From: Candidatus Peregrinibacteria bacterium
GTDB taxonomy: Bacteria; Patescibacteriota; Gracilibacteria; UBA1369; PNNO01
DNA length: 64,000 nucleotides
Direction of reading: 5' to 3'
Assembly: GCA_016928915.1 (NCBI GenBank)
Contig: JAFGJT010000017.1
Span: 105,611-169,610 of the forward strand
In this document: positions 34,399-43,156 of the stretch, piece after piece
How positions within the stretch are numbered: the stretch's first letter is position 1
Layout: each line of letters opens with the position of its first letter
The notes under the pieces: generated by a model
The model's database searches: none
What the model saw: the letters and a program-made list of their open reading frames with translations, nothing else
What the model was told of the DNA's origin: nothing
Translations under genes and position numbers: made by a program

Positions 34399-34938
34399 TT
34401 ATTCAAAGTCAAATATAAGTTTTCTTTTGTATCTCATGACCACTGCGGGAAGTATATTATAAGGTCTGCTTAACAGTGAATTATGATGTCTTACGTGTTT
34501 ATTGTAGTCATCGCTTAAATCATGCAGTTGTTTGTTTAAATCGCTAAATTCTTTTTTTAATTCAAGAAAATTTGTGCTTATTGCAAGATTTTCATGTTTT
34601 TGCCCGATTTCAAAAAGTTGATTAATATATTCACTTAAATCATGCTCCTGCACAATTTTATTGTGTCCCGTATGGGTATTTTTTGCCGCAGCAACGCGTA
34701 AATCTATGGTTTTTTGAATCAGTTCGGCATATTGGGGGAAATTTTCAGCAGGAACAAATAGTTTTATTGTTTCAATCAGGTTTGGAATCATATCCTGCCT
34801 GTACTGCAGCTTGTCGGCAAGGTTATACCATCTGCCCGAAAGGTCATCGCGCAGAGCCCTTATGTGAATAATAGAAACCGAAAAGCCGAAAATCACAAGA
34901 AGGATAATACCGCTTATCAGAAAGATTGTATTGTACAT
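34399..34938 (-). CDS. LemA family protein
   Basis: A 179-residue protein with an N-terminal membrane anchor (TIFLISGIILLVIFGFSVSII) followed by the LemA helical bundle. The typical segments are WYNLADKLQYRQDMIPNLIETIK and, near the C-terminus, LKKEFSDLNKQLHDLSDDYNKHVRHHNSLLSRPYNILPA. Function of the family is unknown. It is the last of three membrane protein genes that run in the same direction from a promoter at about 35.9 kb, 50 bp after the PH-domain gene. Confidence 0.85.
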   Translation of the reverse strand: MYNTIFLISGIILLVIFGFSVSIIHIRALRDDLSGRWYNLADKLQYRQDMIPNLIETIKLFVPAENFPQYAELIQKTIDLRVAAAKNTHTGHNKIVQEHDLSEYINQLFEIGQKHENLAISTNFLELKKEFSDLNKQLHDLSDDYNKHVRHHNSLLSRPYNILPAVVMRYKRKLIFDFE

Positions 34939-34988
34939 AAAACAAAAATTATCTTAATTCGTAATATAAGTTTAGTTTGTTTTTGTGA

Positions 34989-35639
34989 TTATGACAATCC
35001 TGAATATGTTTCCTCCGACAGCCTGCTTTTATTCATGAAAGGTGCATTTAAATTCTGCCTTTCGGTTCTTTCTGTTTTGTATTTTTCTTTAATATAAGCT
35101 CTTTTAAGTTTGTTTATTTTTCTAAAATGGAAATCTGCGTTAGGCACAAAATATATCTTTTTAACCGCTGACGAAGCGGCCAGTATAATCATTATATTTC
35201 CATATTTAAGCATATTTTGAAGAATTCCGACCTGTTCCTTTTCGATATTCTGAATCTGGTTCAAATCCAGTGCTTCTTTTGTGTTGTGCAAAAAGAGCGA
35301 TTTATCCAGAATTACAATCCGGTAATTGGTAAGAATCACAATATCAAGAAAGTATCTGATGAACCGCAGAAAAAATTTATGAATATAAACCGTAAAAACA
35401 CCTATAATGATAAATGCCAGAACTGTAATAACCAACGAATCCTGCGAGAAAAAGTTATATATTGAGGAAAAATGAAAGGCTGTAAAAGCCAAAACTCCCA
35501 GGAACATAATAAAACCTAGAAGGTCTTTTGTTAAAACAATCCAGTGTTTTCTAAAAAAACATTCAACTCTTTCGGTTTCCAGCTGACCTTTAAAATGTCT
35601 GTCCGTGTTGCCTGATTTTTGTTTCACCAATTTGCTCAT
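34989..35639 (-). CDS. Bacterial PH-domain membrane protein
   Basis: A 216-residue protein with two adjacent membrane helices near residues 35-90 (LLGFIMFLGVLAFTAFHFSSIYNFF and LVITVLAFIIIGVFTVYI). A C-terminal bPH2-like domain follows (YFLDIVILTNYRIVILDKSLFLHNTKEALDLNQIQNIEKEQVG). The start at 35639 is favoured because it overlaps the preceding stop as ATGA. The ORF itself stays open a few codons further upstream. The function is unknown. Confidence 0.7.
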   Translation of the reverse strand: MSKLVKQKSGNTDRHFKGQLETERVECFFRKHWIVLTKDLLGFIMFLGVLAFTAFHFSSIYNFFSQDSLVITVLAFIIIGVFTVYIHKFFLRFIRYFLDIVILTNYRIVILDKSLFLHNTKEALDLNQIQNIEKEQVGILQNMLKYGNIMIILAASSAVKKIYFVPNADFHFRKINKLKRAYIKEKYKTERTERQNLNAPFMNKSRLSEETYSGLS

Positions 35640-35863
35640 AATGTAATTAAAACAATAAAAATGCACGAAATAATCGCAAAACCGAAAGTAAAAAGCACAT
35701 ATAGTCCGGCCAGCAGTCTTAGCCTGAAAAAACCGAACAGCAGGGTATATTTTGATTCATCAAAACGATACCTGTTTATATAGCGGTAAAGCAGTTTGAC
35801 GCTTAGCAGGCAGAATATTATCGAAACAAGGCCGACAAAGCCTGTAATCCAAACGAGCATCAT
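35636..35863 (-). CDS. Small two-helix membrane protein
   Basis: A 75-residue protein with a first helix VWITGFVGLVSIIFCLLSVKLL, a basic Tyr/Arg-rich loop and a second helix LLAGLYVLFTFGFAIISCIFIVLITL. Its stop overlaps the PH-domain gene start by 4 bp (ATGA), and a promoter precedes it. It resembles small subunits of membrane complexes only in shape, and no family is recognised. Confidence 0.65.
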   Translation of the reverse strand: MMLVWITGFVGLVSIIFCLLSVKLLYRYINRYRFDESKYTLLFGFFRLRLLAGLYVLFTFGFAIISCIFIVLITL

Positions 35864-35894
35864 ATTTGATTGTAAAAAGCCCTAGCTTGTTTTA

Positions 35895-35922
35895 AGTATA
35901 TAACACCATGACTAGAAGTCAA
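35895..35922 (-). promoter_or_regulatory. Promoter of the small-membrane-protein, PH and lemA genes
   Basis: On the minus strand TTGACT (35917-35922), 16 bases, TATACT (35895-35900). Transcription would begin about 25 nt before the 35863 start. It lies just downstream of the murG stop. Confidence 0.55.
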
Positions 35923-35956
35923 GTTGTTGTAAATTTTAAATAAGCGAAAAATGTTG

Positions 35957-37084
35957 TCAGGATCGTTCAACAACGTTGTTTTTAATATCGCAGGATTCTC
36001 CCAGGAAATTTTCCAGAACTTTTAATATATTGTCAGTGCTGTTTGCGGACTGGCTCGTTTCGCGTGATTTTTTTATAAAATTTTTATAAGGCAAAATTTG
36101 TTCAATTGTTTTAATAAGGGATTTATATGACAATAAATCATCTTCAATAACTTTAGTTTCAGGATGCTTTTCTTGATAAAGAAATGCATTCATTATCTGG
36201 TCCCCGCGCGAAGCTGCTTTTCCGATAGGTATTATTATGGCGGGAATATTCAACGCCTCAATTTCAGCAAGAGAATTTGCTCCCGCGCGTGTGATAATTA
36301 GATCCGCTATCATATAAAAATCAGGGAGTTCCCGGTCAACATACTCAAAAACATTATATCTGTTGCGTAAATTTTCATTAATTGGAACTGCTTTTTCTCT
36401 TTTGCCGCGACCGCAGATATGTAAAATCTGGTAATGCTGCGCAAGACCGTTTAAAGCGAGCGCAACTTCATCGTTAATATGCTGAGCCCCGGAGCTGCCG
36501 CCCATTATAAGGATTGTCGGATATTCAGGTGAAAACCCCGTTAATTTGTATCCTTTTTCCGCATTGCCTTTGGTGATAAACTCCCTTATCGGATTCCCGG
36601 TAACGATTTTACGCAAATGTGAGGAGAAATATTTTTGACTTTCAAAATGAGCCAGGCAGAGAATACCTGCTTTTTTTGCCGCGAGCCTGTTTGCAAGGCC
36701 CGGTGATACATCCGATTCGTGCAGCACAATAGGTATTTTTAGAAAGTGAGCGGCATATACAACCGGAATGCTCACAAATCCTCCTTTTGAAAAAACAACA
36801 TTTGGCCTGAATTTTTTTAGTATTTTATATGCCTGATAAATACCGAACGGAATTTTAAAAAAATCCGTTAAGTTTTTTAGAGAAAAATAACGACGAAATT
36901 TACCGGTCATCACATTTTTAAATTCAACACCGATATTTTTAATAAGTTTTTTTTCCGGTCCGTGCTTTGACCCTATATAAAGGATTTCAAGTTCCGGATA
37001 GGCTTTGTTAAGCCTCTGAATTATGGCGATGTTCGGTATAATATGACCACCTGTTCCCCCGCCCGTGAACACGATTCGACGCAT
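35957..37084 (-). CDS. murG: Undecaprenyl-PP-MurNAc-pentapeptide GlcNAc transferase
   Basis: Adds GlcNAc to lipid I to form lipid II at the inner face of the membrane. The 375-residue GT-B protein has the N-terminal GGGTGGHIIPNIAI loop, LHESDVSPGLANRL, the nucleotide-binding GGSSGAQHIND and ITRAGANSLAEIEAL near the sugar-donor site. The start MRRIVFTGGG cannot move inward, so the 77-bp overlap with ftsW is real. Overlap of the lipid II synthase and the glycan polymerase genes suggests tight coupling. Confidence 0.94.
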   Translation of the reverse strand: MRRIVFTGGGTGGHIIPNIAIIQRLNKAYPELEILYIGSKHGPEKKLIKNIGVEFKNVMTGKFRRYFSLKNLTDFFKIPFGIYQAYKILKKFRPNVVFSKGGFVSIPVVYAAHFLKIPIVLHESDVSPGLANRLAAKKAGILCLAHFESQKYFSSHLRKIVTGNPIREFITKGNAEKGYKLTGFSPEYPTILIMGGSSGAQHINDEVALALNGLAQHYQILHICGRGKREKAVPINENLRNRYNVFEYVDRELPDFYMIADLIITRAGANSLAEIEALNIPAIIIPIGKAASRGDQIMNAFLYQEKHPETKVIEDDLLSYKSLIKTIEQILPYKNFIKKSRETSQSANSTDNILKVLENFLGESCDIKNNVVERS

Positions 37085-38216
37085 AAGGAGTAGAGTGTTT
37101 AGAAATATTAAGCAGAATTCCGAGTCCGATTAATGTTGAAAGTATAGATGAACCGCCGTAACTTACAAGTGGCAATGTAATGCCGGTAACCGGCAGCAAA
37201 CCGGTATTAACGCCTATATTTACAAATGCCTGCGCGGTAATCCACGTGGTAATGCCTGTTGCGAGCAGCATTGAAAATTTATCCGGAGCAGAACCCGCAA
37301 TTTTATAGCCCCTGTATGCTATTACAAGGTAAGCAAGCACCACTAAACTTATACGCAAAAAGCCAAGTTCTTCAGCTGAAGCGGCAAAAATAAAATCATC
37401 AGAAGCCTGCGGCAGCCAGTATGATTTTTGAACCCCCTGCGTAAGACCTTTTCCAAAAATCCCTCCCGAACCCACTGCGATATTTGCCTGTTCCGACTGC
37501 CAGCAGTAATCCTCCACGCATTCTTTATCAAGAGTAATATAAGCAAGAAATCTTTCACGTACATGGCTTACATTTGCGATTACAAGCATTGAGATCAAAA
37601 ATGCCGCAAGGCCTCCAAGCAGTAAATGTCTTATTCTTGCACCGGCTATAAAATAAATCGATACTGCTGTAAGAATAATAACAAGTGCGGAACCAAGGTC
37701 GGGCTGCAGTATAACCGGCAGAACAATTAAACCCGATATTATGCAGAAAGGAATAAACCCGTACTGAAAGCTTCCCACTTCCCTCGAACGTTCTTCCATC
37801 CATCTTGCAAGATAAAAAATCAGTGCCAGTTTTGCATATTCCGCCGGCTGCACAGAGGTGTTTAATACAACAAACCAGCTTTTTGCTATTGTATTGTAAG
37901 TTGAACCGGCAATAAGCAGCACCAGCAGCAGAATAATTATTGTGCCAAACAGGTATGGCGCGGCTTTTTTCCAGAACTTATACGGTATTTTTGCGCATAT
38001 AATAAGAGCTACAAGCCCGATAATAACGCGCATGACATGGTTTTTGAAAAGAAGATAGCAGTCCACCCCCTCCTGATCGCAGTTCGGATAAAGTACATTT
38101 GGAGCGGAAAGCTGTATGGATTTTGGAACACCTATACTGGTGATCATCACTATTCCAAACAGCAGAAGCGCAAATGTAATTATTAAAAGTACTTTGTCGG
38201 ATTTTCCCTTTTGCAT
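37008..38216 (-). CDS. ftsW: SEDS-family peptidoglycan polymerase FtsW
   Basis: Polymerises lipid II at the division site together with a class B penicillin-binding protein. The 402-residue protein has about ten membrane helices with the SEDS segments LARWMEERSREVG, VILQPDLGSALVI and TGITLPLVSYGGSS, and an extracellular loop containing EDYCWQSEQANIAVGSGGIFGKGL. Adjacency to murG favours FtsW over RodA. The C-terminal 26 codons lie over the murG 5' end and give an unusual His/Arg-rich tail. Confidence 0.88.
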   Translation of the reverse strand: MQKGKSDKVLLIITFALLLFGIVMITSIGVPKSIQLSAPNVLYPNCDQEGVDCYLLFKNHVMRVIIGLVALIICAKIPYKFWKKAAPYLFGTIIILLLVLLIAGSTYNTIAKSWFVVLNTSVQPAEYAKLALIFYLARWMEERSREVGSFQYGFIPFCIISGLIVLPVILQPDLGSALVIILTAVSIYFIAGARIRHLLLGGLAAFLISMLVIANVSHVRERFLAYITLDKECVEDYCWQSEQANIAVGSGGIFGKGLTQGVQKSYWLPQASDDFIFAASAEELGFLRISLVVLAYLVIAYRGYKIAGSAPDKFSMLLATGITTWITAQAFVNIGVNTGLLPVTGITLPLVSYGGSSILSTLIGLGILLNISKHSTPYASNRVHGRGNRWSYYTEHRHNSEA

Positions 38217-38275
38217 GCGGCTATACTACACTACTATTAAACTGTAATCAAATTTTCTGCTATATTAATATCATC

Positions 38276-38740
38276 ATGAAAAAAACTCAAATATTTTCAT
38301 CGGCGATATTTCTTTTGTTTTTAACTTTTGCTTTTGTTATCGACCGTGTAGTCAAATATTTTGCCCTGGAATATTTAAAAAATGATATTTTGATTGTAGA
38401 CGGAGTTCTAAAGCTTTCACTGCAGAAAAATACGGGCATAGCGTTTAGCATAGGGCTACCGATTGAAATACAATATATTCTTTTTCCGGTTTTAGCATGT
38501 GTTGGACTTTACTGCATTATTAAATATTTTGACTTAGGAAAGCTGTTTGTACTTATTGCTTCCGGTTCTATTGCCGGTGCGGCCCTGGGGAATTTTTTTG
38601 ACCGTGTATTTTACGGGCATGTAATTGATTATATTTCGGTAAGTTATTTTCCTGTTTTTAACTTTGCGGATATTATTATTGTTTGCGGGATCTTTCTTAT
38701 TATTGTATTTTATGATAAAATAAAAAGAGTACAAATTTAG
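38276..38740 (+). CDS. lspA: Lipoprotein signal peptidase II
   Basis: Cleaves signal peptides of lipidated prolipoproteins in the membrane. The 154-residue protein has four helices and the catalytic aspartates in NFFDRVFYGHVIDYISV and FNFADIII. The N-terminal DRVVKYFALEYL and KNTGIAFSIG segments are also family-typical. It is divergent from ftsW with 59 bp between. At least one clear lipoprotein is encoded nearby (40382-41386), so a substrate exists. Confidence 0.93.
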   Translation: MKKTQIFSSAIFLLFLTFAFVIDRVVKYFALEYLKNDILIVDGVLKLSLQKNTGIAFSIGLPIEIQYILFPVLACVGLYCIIKYFDLGKLFVLIASGSIAGAALGNFFDRVFYGHVIDYISVSYFPVFNFADIIIVCGIFLIIVFYDKIKRVQI

Positions 38741-38748
38741 GATCAAAC

Positions 38749-39576
38749 ATGGACAATATAGAAAATACAAATGAAAATATTCAGGAAACAGTCGGCGAGG
38801 TAAGCGTTGAAGCGCCTAGAATGACGTTTCTGGCCCTTATTACAAGAACAATTTCATCACTCGCCGGAGGAATCGCGGGGACCCTCGTGCTGTTAATAAT
38901 TTACATTCTTTCAGCTTCAATAGTTTCACCCGTTTTAATGCCGCAGGGAGAGCAGACAGAGGTTAGTCCGCTATTTATATTTGTTTTAATGGCCATGATT
39001 TTTGCTGCAACTTTGATTGCCAATTTGATTTCGCCGCTTTTAATATCGTTTACACAGAGAGATAAATATAAAAGAATAACCACGACATTGTTTCAGGTGT
39101 TTATAATAAATGTTGTTATTTTCCTTATTCTTGTGCCGATTTATTTCTTTTCATCACAGATAAGTTATGAATTCACATCGTATGCAGCCGGTCTGCAGAT
39201 TGCTTTTGGCGTACTGGCAAGCGCGCTTATTCTTGAAATAATTTCAAATTATAAATACGCATTGCTCGGCGTTTACAGCGTTATTTTTGCCATTGTGGCA
39301 GGACTTGCGCTTAACATCCTTGTTTATCAGTTCACCGGCAACGCAACAATACTGCTTTTTATTGCTCTGCCCGTTTTATGGGGCGGAGTTGGCTTTACGT
39401 ATGGGATATTCATAATGTTTTACCATTGGGTAGTTGAAACATGGGGCACTGATTTTCTGGCAACGTCACAGGAATATTCAAAAGATTACGGCATAGAGGA
39501 ACAGGAAATAGAAACAATGGTTGATATTGAGCCGCCCGAAGACAAAGAAGGTGTGGATTTTTTAAGAAAGCAATAG
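38749..39576 (+). CDS. Multi-pass membrane protein of unknown function
   Basis: A 275-residue protein with a ~30-residue acidic N-terminus and about six membrane helices (for example GTLVLLIIYILSASIVSPVL, FVLMAMIFAATLIANLISPLLI, IALPVLWGGVGFTYGIFIMF). The C-terminal tail of ~40 residues is acidic. It follows lspA by 8 bp and is probably co-transcribed. The shape is vaguely like Yip1-type proteins, but I cannot support a family call. Confidence 0.65.
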   Translation: MDNIENTNENIQETVGEVSVEAPRMTFLALITRTISSLAGGIAGTLVLLIIYILSASIVSPVLMPQGEQTEVSPLFIFVLMAMIFAATLIANLISPLLISFTQRDKYKRITTTLFQVFIINVVIFLILVPIYFFSSQISYEFTSYAAGLQIAFGVLASALILEIISNYKYALLGVYSVIFAIVAGLALNILVYQFTGNATILLFIALPVLWGGVGFTYGIFIMFYHWVVETWGTDFLATSQEYSKDYGIEEQEIETMVDIEPPEDKEGVDFLRKQ

Positions 39577-39578
39577 AG

Positions 39579-40385
39579 TTATTTTAAATTTTGATACACC
39601 GCGCGTTCCATAACCTTCGCAGGATGTCTTTTCTTTGTCCAGTATATAAAAGCTGCGAATCCCTGATTAAGAAGCATTTTTTCGCCGGTGATTGTTTTTG
39701 CTCCCGCTGCCTTTGCGTCTTTAATGATTTTTGTAATAAGAGGAGAGTAAATCATTTCCATTACAACCATTCTTTTTGTTAAATATTTTTTTGGTATAAG
39801 TTCAACGCCTTTTAAATTGTTCATTCCGGCTGAGGTTGCCTGTATAACAATGTCGGGATTTATATCTTTAAAATCGTCAAATCCTCCGTATTTGCAGTTA
39901 TATTTTTTGGCAAGCTTTCGTGCATGTAAAACAGTTCTGTTTAATATATGAATTTTTTTTGCCCGATTCTTTTTTGCGGCAAAAACAGCAGCGCTCGCGG
40001 CTCCGCCCGCGCCAAGCACTACAACAATTTTTCCTTTTATTGCAGTTTTTTCGAGTAATGAATTTTGTACTCCGATCCAGTCAAAATTTGTTCCCATAAG
40101 TTTGCCCCGGTCGTTTTTTACAGCATTTACCGCATTGATTTTTTTTGCTGTTTTATTAATTTTATCAAGATATTTAATGATACTTTCTTTATGGGGTGAA
40201 GAAACACTCAGTCCTTTTATTTTTTCTTTTCTAACTTTTAAAATAAATTTTTTTAAATCTTCCGGCTTTATATCAAAATATTTAAAGTCGGCATTAATTT
40301 TTAATGCTTTAAAAGCGGCATTGTGCATTGCCGGTGAAAGAGAATGTTTTGCAGGATGTGCCAGAATCCCGTATGTTTCCGTCAT
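39579..40385 (-). CDS. aroE: Shikimate dehydrogenase
   Basis: Reduces 3-dehydroshikimate to shikimate with NADPH. The 268-residue protein has the substrate-binding HSLSPAMHNAAF, the catalytic Lys in SVSSPHKESI, the Asp in GTNFDWIG and the dinucleotide loop VLGAGGAASA. The NADPH-selecting NRT motif lies in HILNRTVLHA. It overlaps the lipoprotein stop by 4 bp (ATGA). No other shikimate-pathway gene is in the window. Confidence 0.92.
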   Translation of the reverse strand: MTETYGILAHPAKHSLSPAMHNAAFKALKINADFKYFDIKPEDLKKFILKVRKEKIKGLSVSSPHKESIIKYLDKINKTAKKINAVNAVKNDRGKLMGTNFDWIGVQNSLLEKTAIKGKIVVVLGAGGAASAAVFAAKKNRAKKIHILNRTVLHARKLAKKYNCKYGGFDDFKDINPDIVIQATSAGMNNLKGVELIPKKYLTKRMVVMEMIYSPLITKIIKDAKAAGAKTITGEKMLLNQGFAAFIYWTKKRHPAKVMERAVYQNLK

Positions 40386-41386
40386 TCGGGAATATTGATA
40401 GTTATTGAAGCAAGTATTTTGTCGGCGGTATTTAAAAAGCCCTGATCAGCCGGATCCGAGACCATCGTTGACATTATAAGACAGTTTGCTTCATCAATGG
40501 GCAGATAATAATTCGTAAACTCACCAAGGCTTACTATGTCTATTTTAAGGGCCTGAACACCGCCGAGATAAACCGGCTCCGCATCCGTAACCGACTCTGC
40601 AATTTTTCTTTCTTCTGCTATCTGCGCCGCAACAAAATCTTCAAGAGAGACTTCCTCAAGCGCTTCTTTATAAAAATGGATGCTTATCCCGTCATAAAAT
40701 TCGGTTTCGGGCATTTGCGTGGGTCCCCAGACTTGGAGCGACACAGTTCCCCCCTCATTTTCGTTTATTGTCATATTTGAGGGATATTCAAGTGAAAACA
40801 TAAGGTCATCATTGTTGTACGTAAGCCATTCAATGGGTTTTTCACCAAATTCACATGTAAAAGCGCACATCATAATGCAAATTTCCGCATCGGGTGCGCA
40901 GGGCGATCCGCACTCGTTAAATTCACCGCCGCGTTTTTTACAGTCTTCTTGAAGCATTTTTATATCCGCGTTCATATTATAGACAATTTTATTTTCAAAT
41001 TCATTGCTTATAAGCGTTATTTCCTCAGGTTCAGTACACACATACGAATCAACAATTATTTGTTTTTCAGTATAAACTTCATCCGATCCGGGCTTTTTTG
41101 ACGTTCCCTCTATTTCAATCATTGAGCCTTTTAAAGTGAATTCGCCGCTGCAGGCGATTTTTTCTTTGGAATAAATAACATATTGTAATTTGTCAGTATC
41201 AAAATAATCGGAATACAGGTAGCCTTCAGGAAAGTTTATCATGTGCTGCTCCGGAATATCGGATATTTTACCTGTCAGTGTAACTTTTTCAATTTTTTGT
41301 TCGGGCTCCTGCGCTTGCGGCTGGCCGCAGCCTGAGAAAAGGAATATTACCGTGATTAGTAATGCAATTGGAACAATTTTTTTCAT
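40382..41386 (-). CDS. Lipoprotein with PsbP-like C-terminal domain
   Basis: A 334-residue exported protein with a basic N-terminus, hydrophobic core and lipobox FSGCG, followed by a Gln/Pro-rich linker. Residues ~30-130 form an undescribed domain. Residues ~140-185 have six or more Cys (CKKRGGEFNECGSPCAPDAE, CIMMCAFTCE), probably disulfide-bonded. The C-terminal ~150 residues (WLTYNNDDLMFSLEYPSNMTI and later) resemble PsbP-like domains seen in CPR lipoproteins. Gene order with aroE seems incidental. Function is unknown. Confidence 0.8.
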   Translation of the reverse strand: MKKIVPIALLITVIFLFSGCGQPQAQEPEQKIEKVTLTGKISDIPEQHMINFPEGYLYSDYFDTDKLQYVIYSKEKIACSGEFTLKGSMIEIEGTSKKPGSDEVYTEKQIIVDSYVCTEPEEITLISNEFENKIVYNMNADIKMLQEDCKKRGGEFNECGSPCAPDAEICIMMCAFTCEFGEKPIEWLTYNNDDLMFSLEYPSNMTINENEGGTVSLQVWGPTQMPETEFYDGISIHFYKEALEEVSLEDFVAAQIAEERKIAESVTDAEPVYLGGVQALKIDIVSLGEFTNYYLPIDEANCLIMSTMVSDPADQGFLNTADKILASITINIPE

Positions 41387-41477
41387 ATGAACGTTGTTAT
41401 ATCGTGATTATTTTAATATATTTGTGAGTTGGTCGCAATCAGGTTGCCGATAAATCCCGCATCATCGAGTAACAACA

Positions 41478-41506
41478 TTGAAATATCCCCCATTTTTTGC
41501 TATAAT
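41478..41506 (+). promoter_or_regulatory. Promoter of mscS
   Basis: TTGAAA (41478-41483), 17 bases, TATAAT (41501-41506), with an extended -10 TGC. Transcription from about 41513 gives a 16-nt leader. Confidence 0.7.
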
Positions 41507-41528
41507 TTAAAGATTAAAAGAAACAAAA

Positions 41529-42683
41529 ATGACAAAATTAGTGGAGTTTTTACTCGGCATACATACTGTTTATGCGCAGGTTGGAACATCTGCGACACAG
41601 GTAAAAGACGAAACGCAAGCCCAGCTTGCCGGTATTTTGGATTTCGTTATTGTTAAAATACCTTCCTTTATTGCGGCTTTTATAGTTTTTGTTCTTTTCT
41701 TTCTTATTTCAAAAGCAATTAAAGGAATTGTTGAAAGCCGCATGTCAGCGGCTTTTGAAGAGCATAAAGAAGTACAGATCCTTGCGGGAAGAACAGCCGC
41801 TGCGGTTACATTAATAATAGGCGCAACAGTTGCGTTGAATATTGCCGGTATTGATTTAACTGTAATCATAGCCGCTGCCGGCTTTGGTATAGGTTTTGCA
41901 TTAAGGGATATTATTACAAATTTTTTGGCGGGCGTTATGATTCTGGCTCAGAAACATTTTACAATCGGCGATATGATCAAAGTGGACGGCACGCTTGGTA
42001 AAATTATTGATATTCAGGCAAGAGCGACCATTTTAAAAGCAATAGACGGAACAAAAGTTATAGTCCCAAATTCCCAGCTTTTTACAAAGCAGGTAAAAAG
42101 TTTTACATCAAATCCTTTCAGAAGAATTGAGGTCGGGGTTTGCGCATCTTACGGAGAAGATATTGAGCTTGCCATAAAAACATGTTATGCGGTTGCCCAG
42201 CATACAAAAGGAGTTTTAATGGAGCCTAAACCGGTTGTTCTTGTTACAGAGTGGGGCGATAACAATGTTGATATGGTGGTTAGAGCGTGGGTTGATTCAA
42301 AAAGCGCATGGCTAAAAATAAAGAGTGATTTAACATTAAAACTGCTGCAGGCGTTTGATAATATGAATATCAGATACGACTTCCACAGGGTTACTTTGGA
42401 TTACGATAAAGATATTGTAGCTGAGCACGAAGCTACTGTTGTTGACGCTGCAAAGCTACCGGAGTGGCTGGCTCAGGTGAAGGAATCCAAAACTATACCT
42501 AATCAGCCATCGCCTTCTTTCAAACCATATGTTTCCAAAGGGCCGGCAGTAGACAGGCCCGGAGCCACGTTTTTAACAGTTCAGCAGGAGATACAGCAAA
42601 TCCGGGATCAGGAGCATGATGAAACAACCCCCGCACCTGAAACAAAACCTGAACCGCAGACTCAGACGCCGCCTTCTTCATAA
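41529..42683 (+). CDS. mscS: MscS-family mechanosensitive channel
   Basis: Opens under membrane tension to relieve osmotic shock. The 384-residue protein has an N-terminal hydrophobic segment ending YAQ (possibly a signal peptide). Three membrane helices follow, the last being Gly/Ala-rich (IIAAAGFGIGFALRDIITNFLAGVMIL, the pore helix). The beta domain comes next (FTIGDMIKVDGTLGKIIDIQARATILKAIDG and VIVPNSQLFTKQVKSF), and then an alpha/beta domain. A ~90-residue Pro/Gln-rich C-terminal tail is unusual. Confidence 0.9.
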   Translation: MTKLVEFLLGIHTVYAQVGTSATQVKDETQAQLAGILDFVIVKIPSFIAAFIVFVLFFLISKAIKGIVESRMSAAFEEHKEVQILAGRTAAAVTLIIGATVALNIAGIDLTVIIAAAGFGIGFALRDIITNFLAGVMILAQKHFTIGDMIKVDGTLGKIIDIQARATILKAIDGTKVIVPNSQLFTKQVKSFTSNPFRRIEVGVCASYGEDIELAIKTCYAVAQHTKGVLMEPKPVVLVTEWGDNNVDMVVRAWVDSKSAWLKIKSDLTLKLLQAFDNMNIRYDFHRVTLDYDKDIVAEHEATVVDAAKLPEWLAQVKESKTIPNQPSPSFKPYVSKGPAVDRPGATFLTVQQEIQQIRDQEHDETTPAPETKPEPQTQTPPSS

Positions 42684-42685
42684 AG

Positions 42686-42716
42686 AAAAACCCCCTTATA
42701 AAAAGGGGGGATAAAA
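42686..42716. terminator. Strong hairpin after mscS
   Basis: CCCCCTT (42691-42697) pairs with AAGGGGG (42703-42709) just after the mscS stop. An A-run precedes and an A-rich stretch follows, so on the minus strand it is a textbook terminator, but on the plus strand the U-run is poor. No minus-strand gene ending here is evident. It may act in both directions. Confidence 0.55.
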
Positions 42717-43156
42717 ATTCCGATTCTATCGGCCGCATGTATATTTGTACGCGACTCGAGAAACATAAGGAATTTGTTTTTGTATTACGGTGACCAAACC
42801 ATAAAGTTTTGATTCTGCTATACTTTGGCTGATATTTTTAGTCCTGCCACAGACCGCCTGTTTAATGTGACGACTCAAGGACAGCAAGCTGTACCAAGGA
42901 CACCACCAGGCAAAGGTGTGGTCGGCCCGGCTGGTCGAGAAGGGCCAATCGCAGAGCAGAACACGCAAACCTTTGAAAACTTTTCAATTGCTCGCGCTTT
43001 CTGCTATGCTTTAGTCACCGGTTATTTTAAGGATCAGGTTCGACAAGGGCATCATATAATTACTATCTATCGTTTCAGCGTATCATATAATCTTATACAA
43101 TCTGTTTAATTTAGTCAAAATATACAGATAGACATATATATAATTAATTTTCTAAG
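42717..43156. other. 440-bp region with no recognised gene
   Basis: An extended -10 (TGCTATACT, about 42813-42821) precedes a GC-richer stretch (~42825-42975) with short hairpins such as GTCCT/AGGAC, ACACC/GGTGT and GGCCC/GGGCC. A plus-strand frame starting TTG at 42825 runs 94 codons, but its codon use (many CAA, CCA, CGA) is unlike neighbours. The -10 motif recurs as TGCTATGCT near 43002. A small RNA or decayed gene is possible. I could not match it to SRP, RNase P, tmRNA or 6S RNA. Confidence 0.4.

Noticed and set aside
42726..42968. Minus-strand 80-codon frame between mscS and cofE-like gene
   Set aside because: Composition is unlike real proteins here (many Trp and Cys) and there is no start context.
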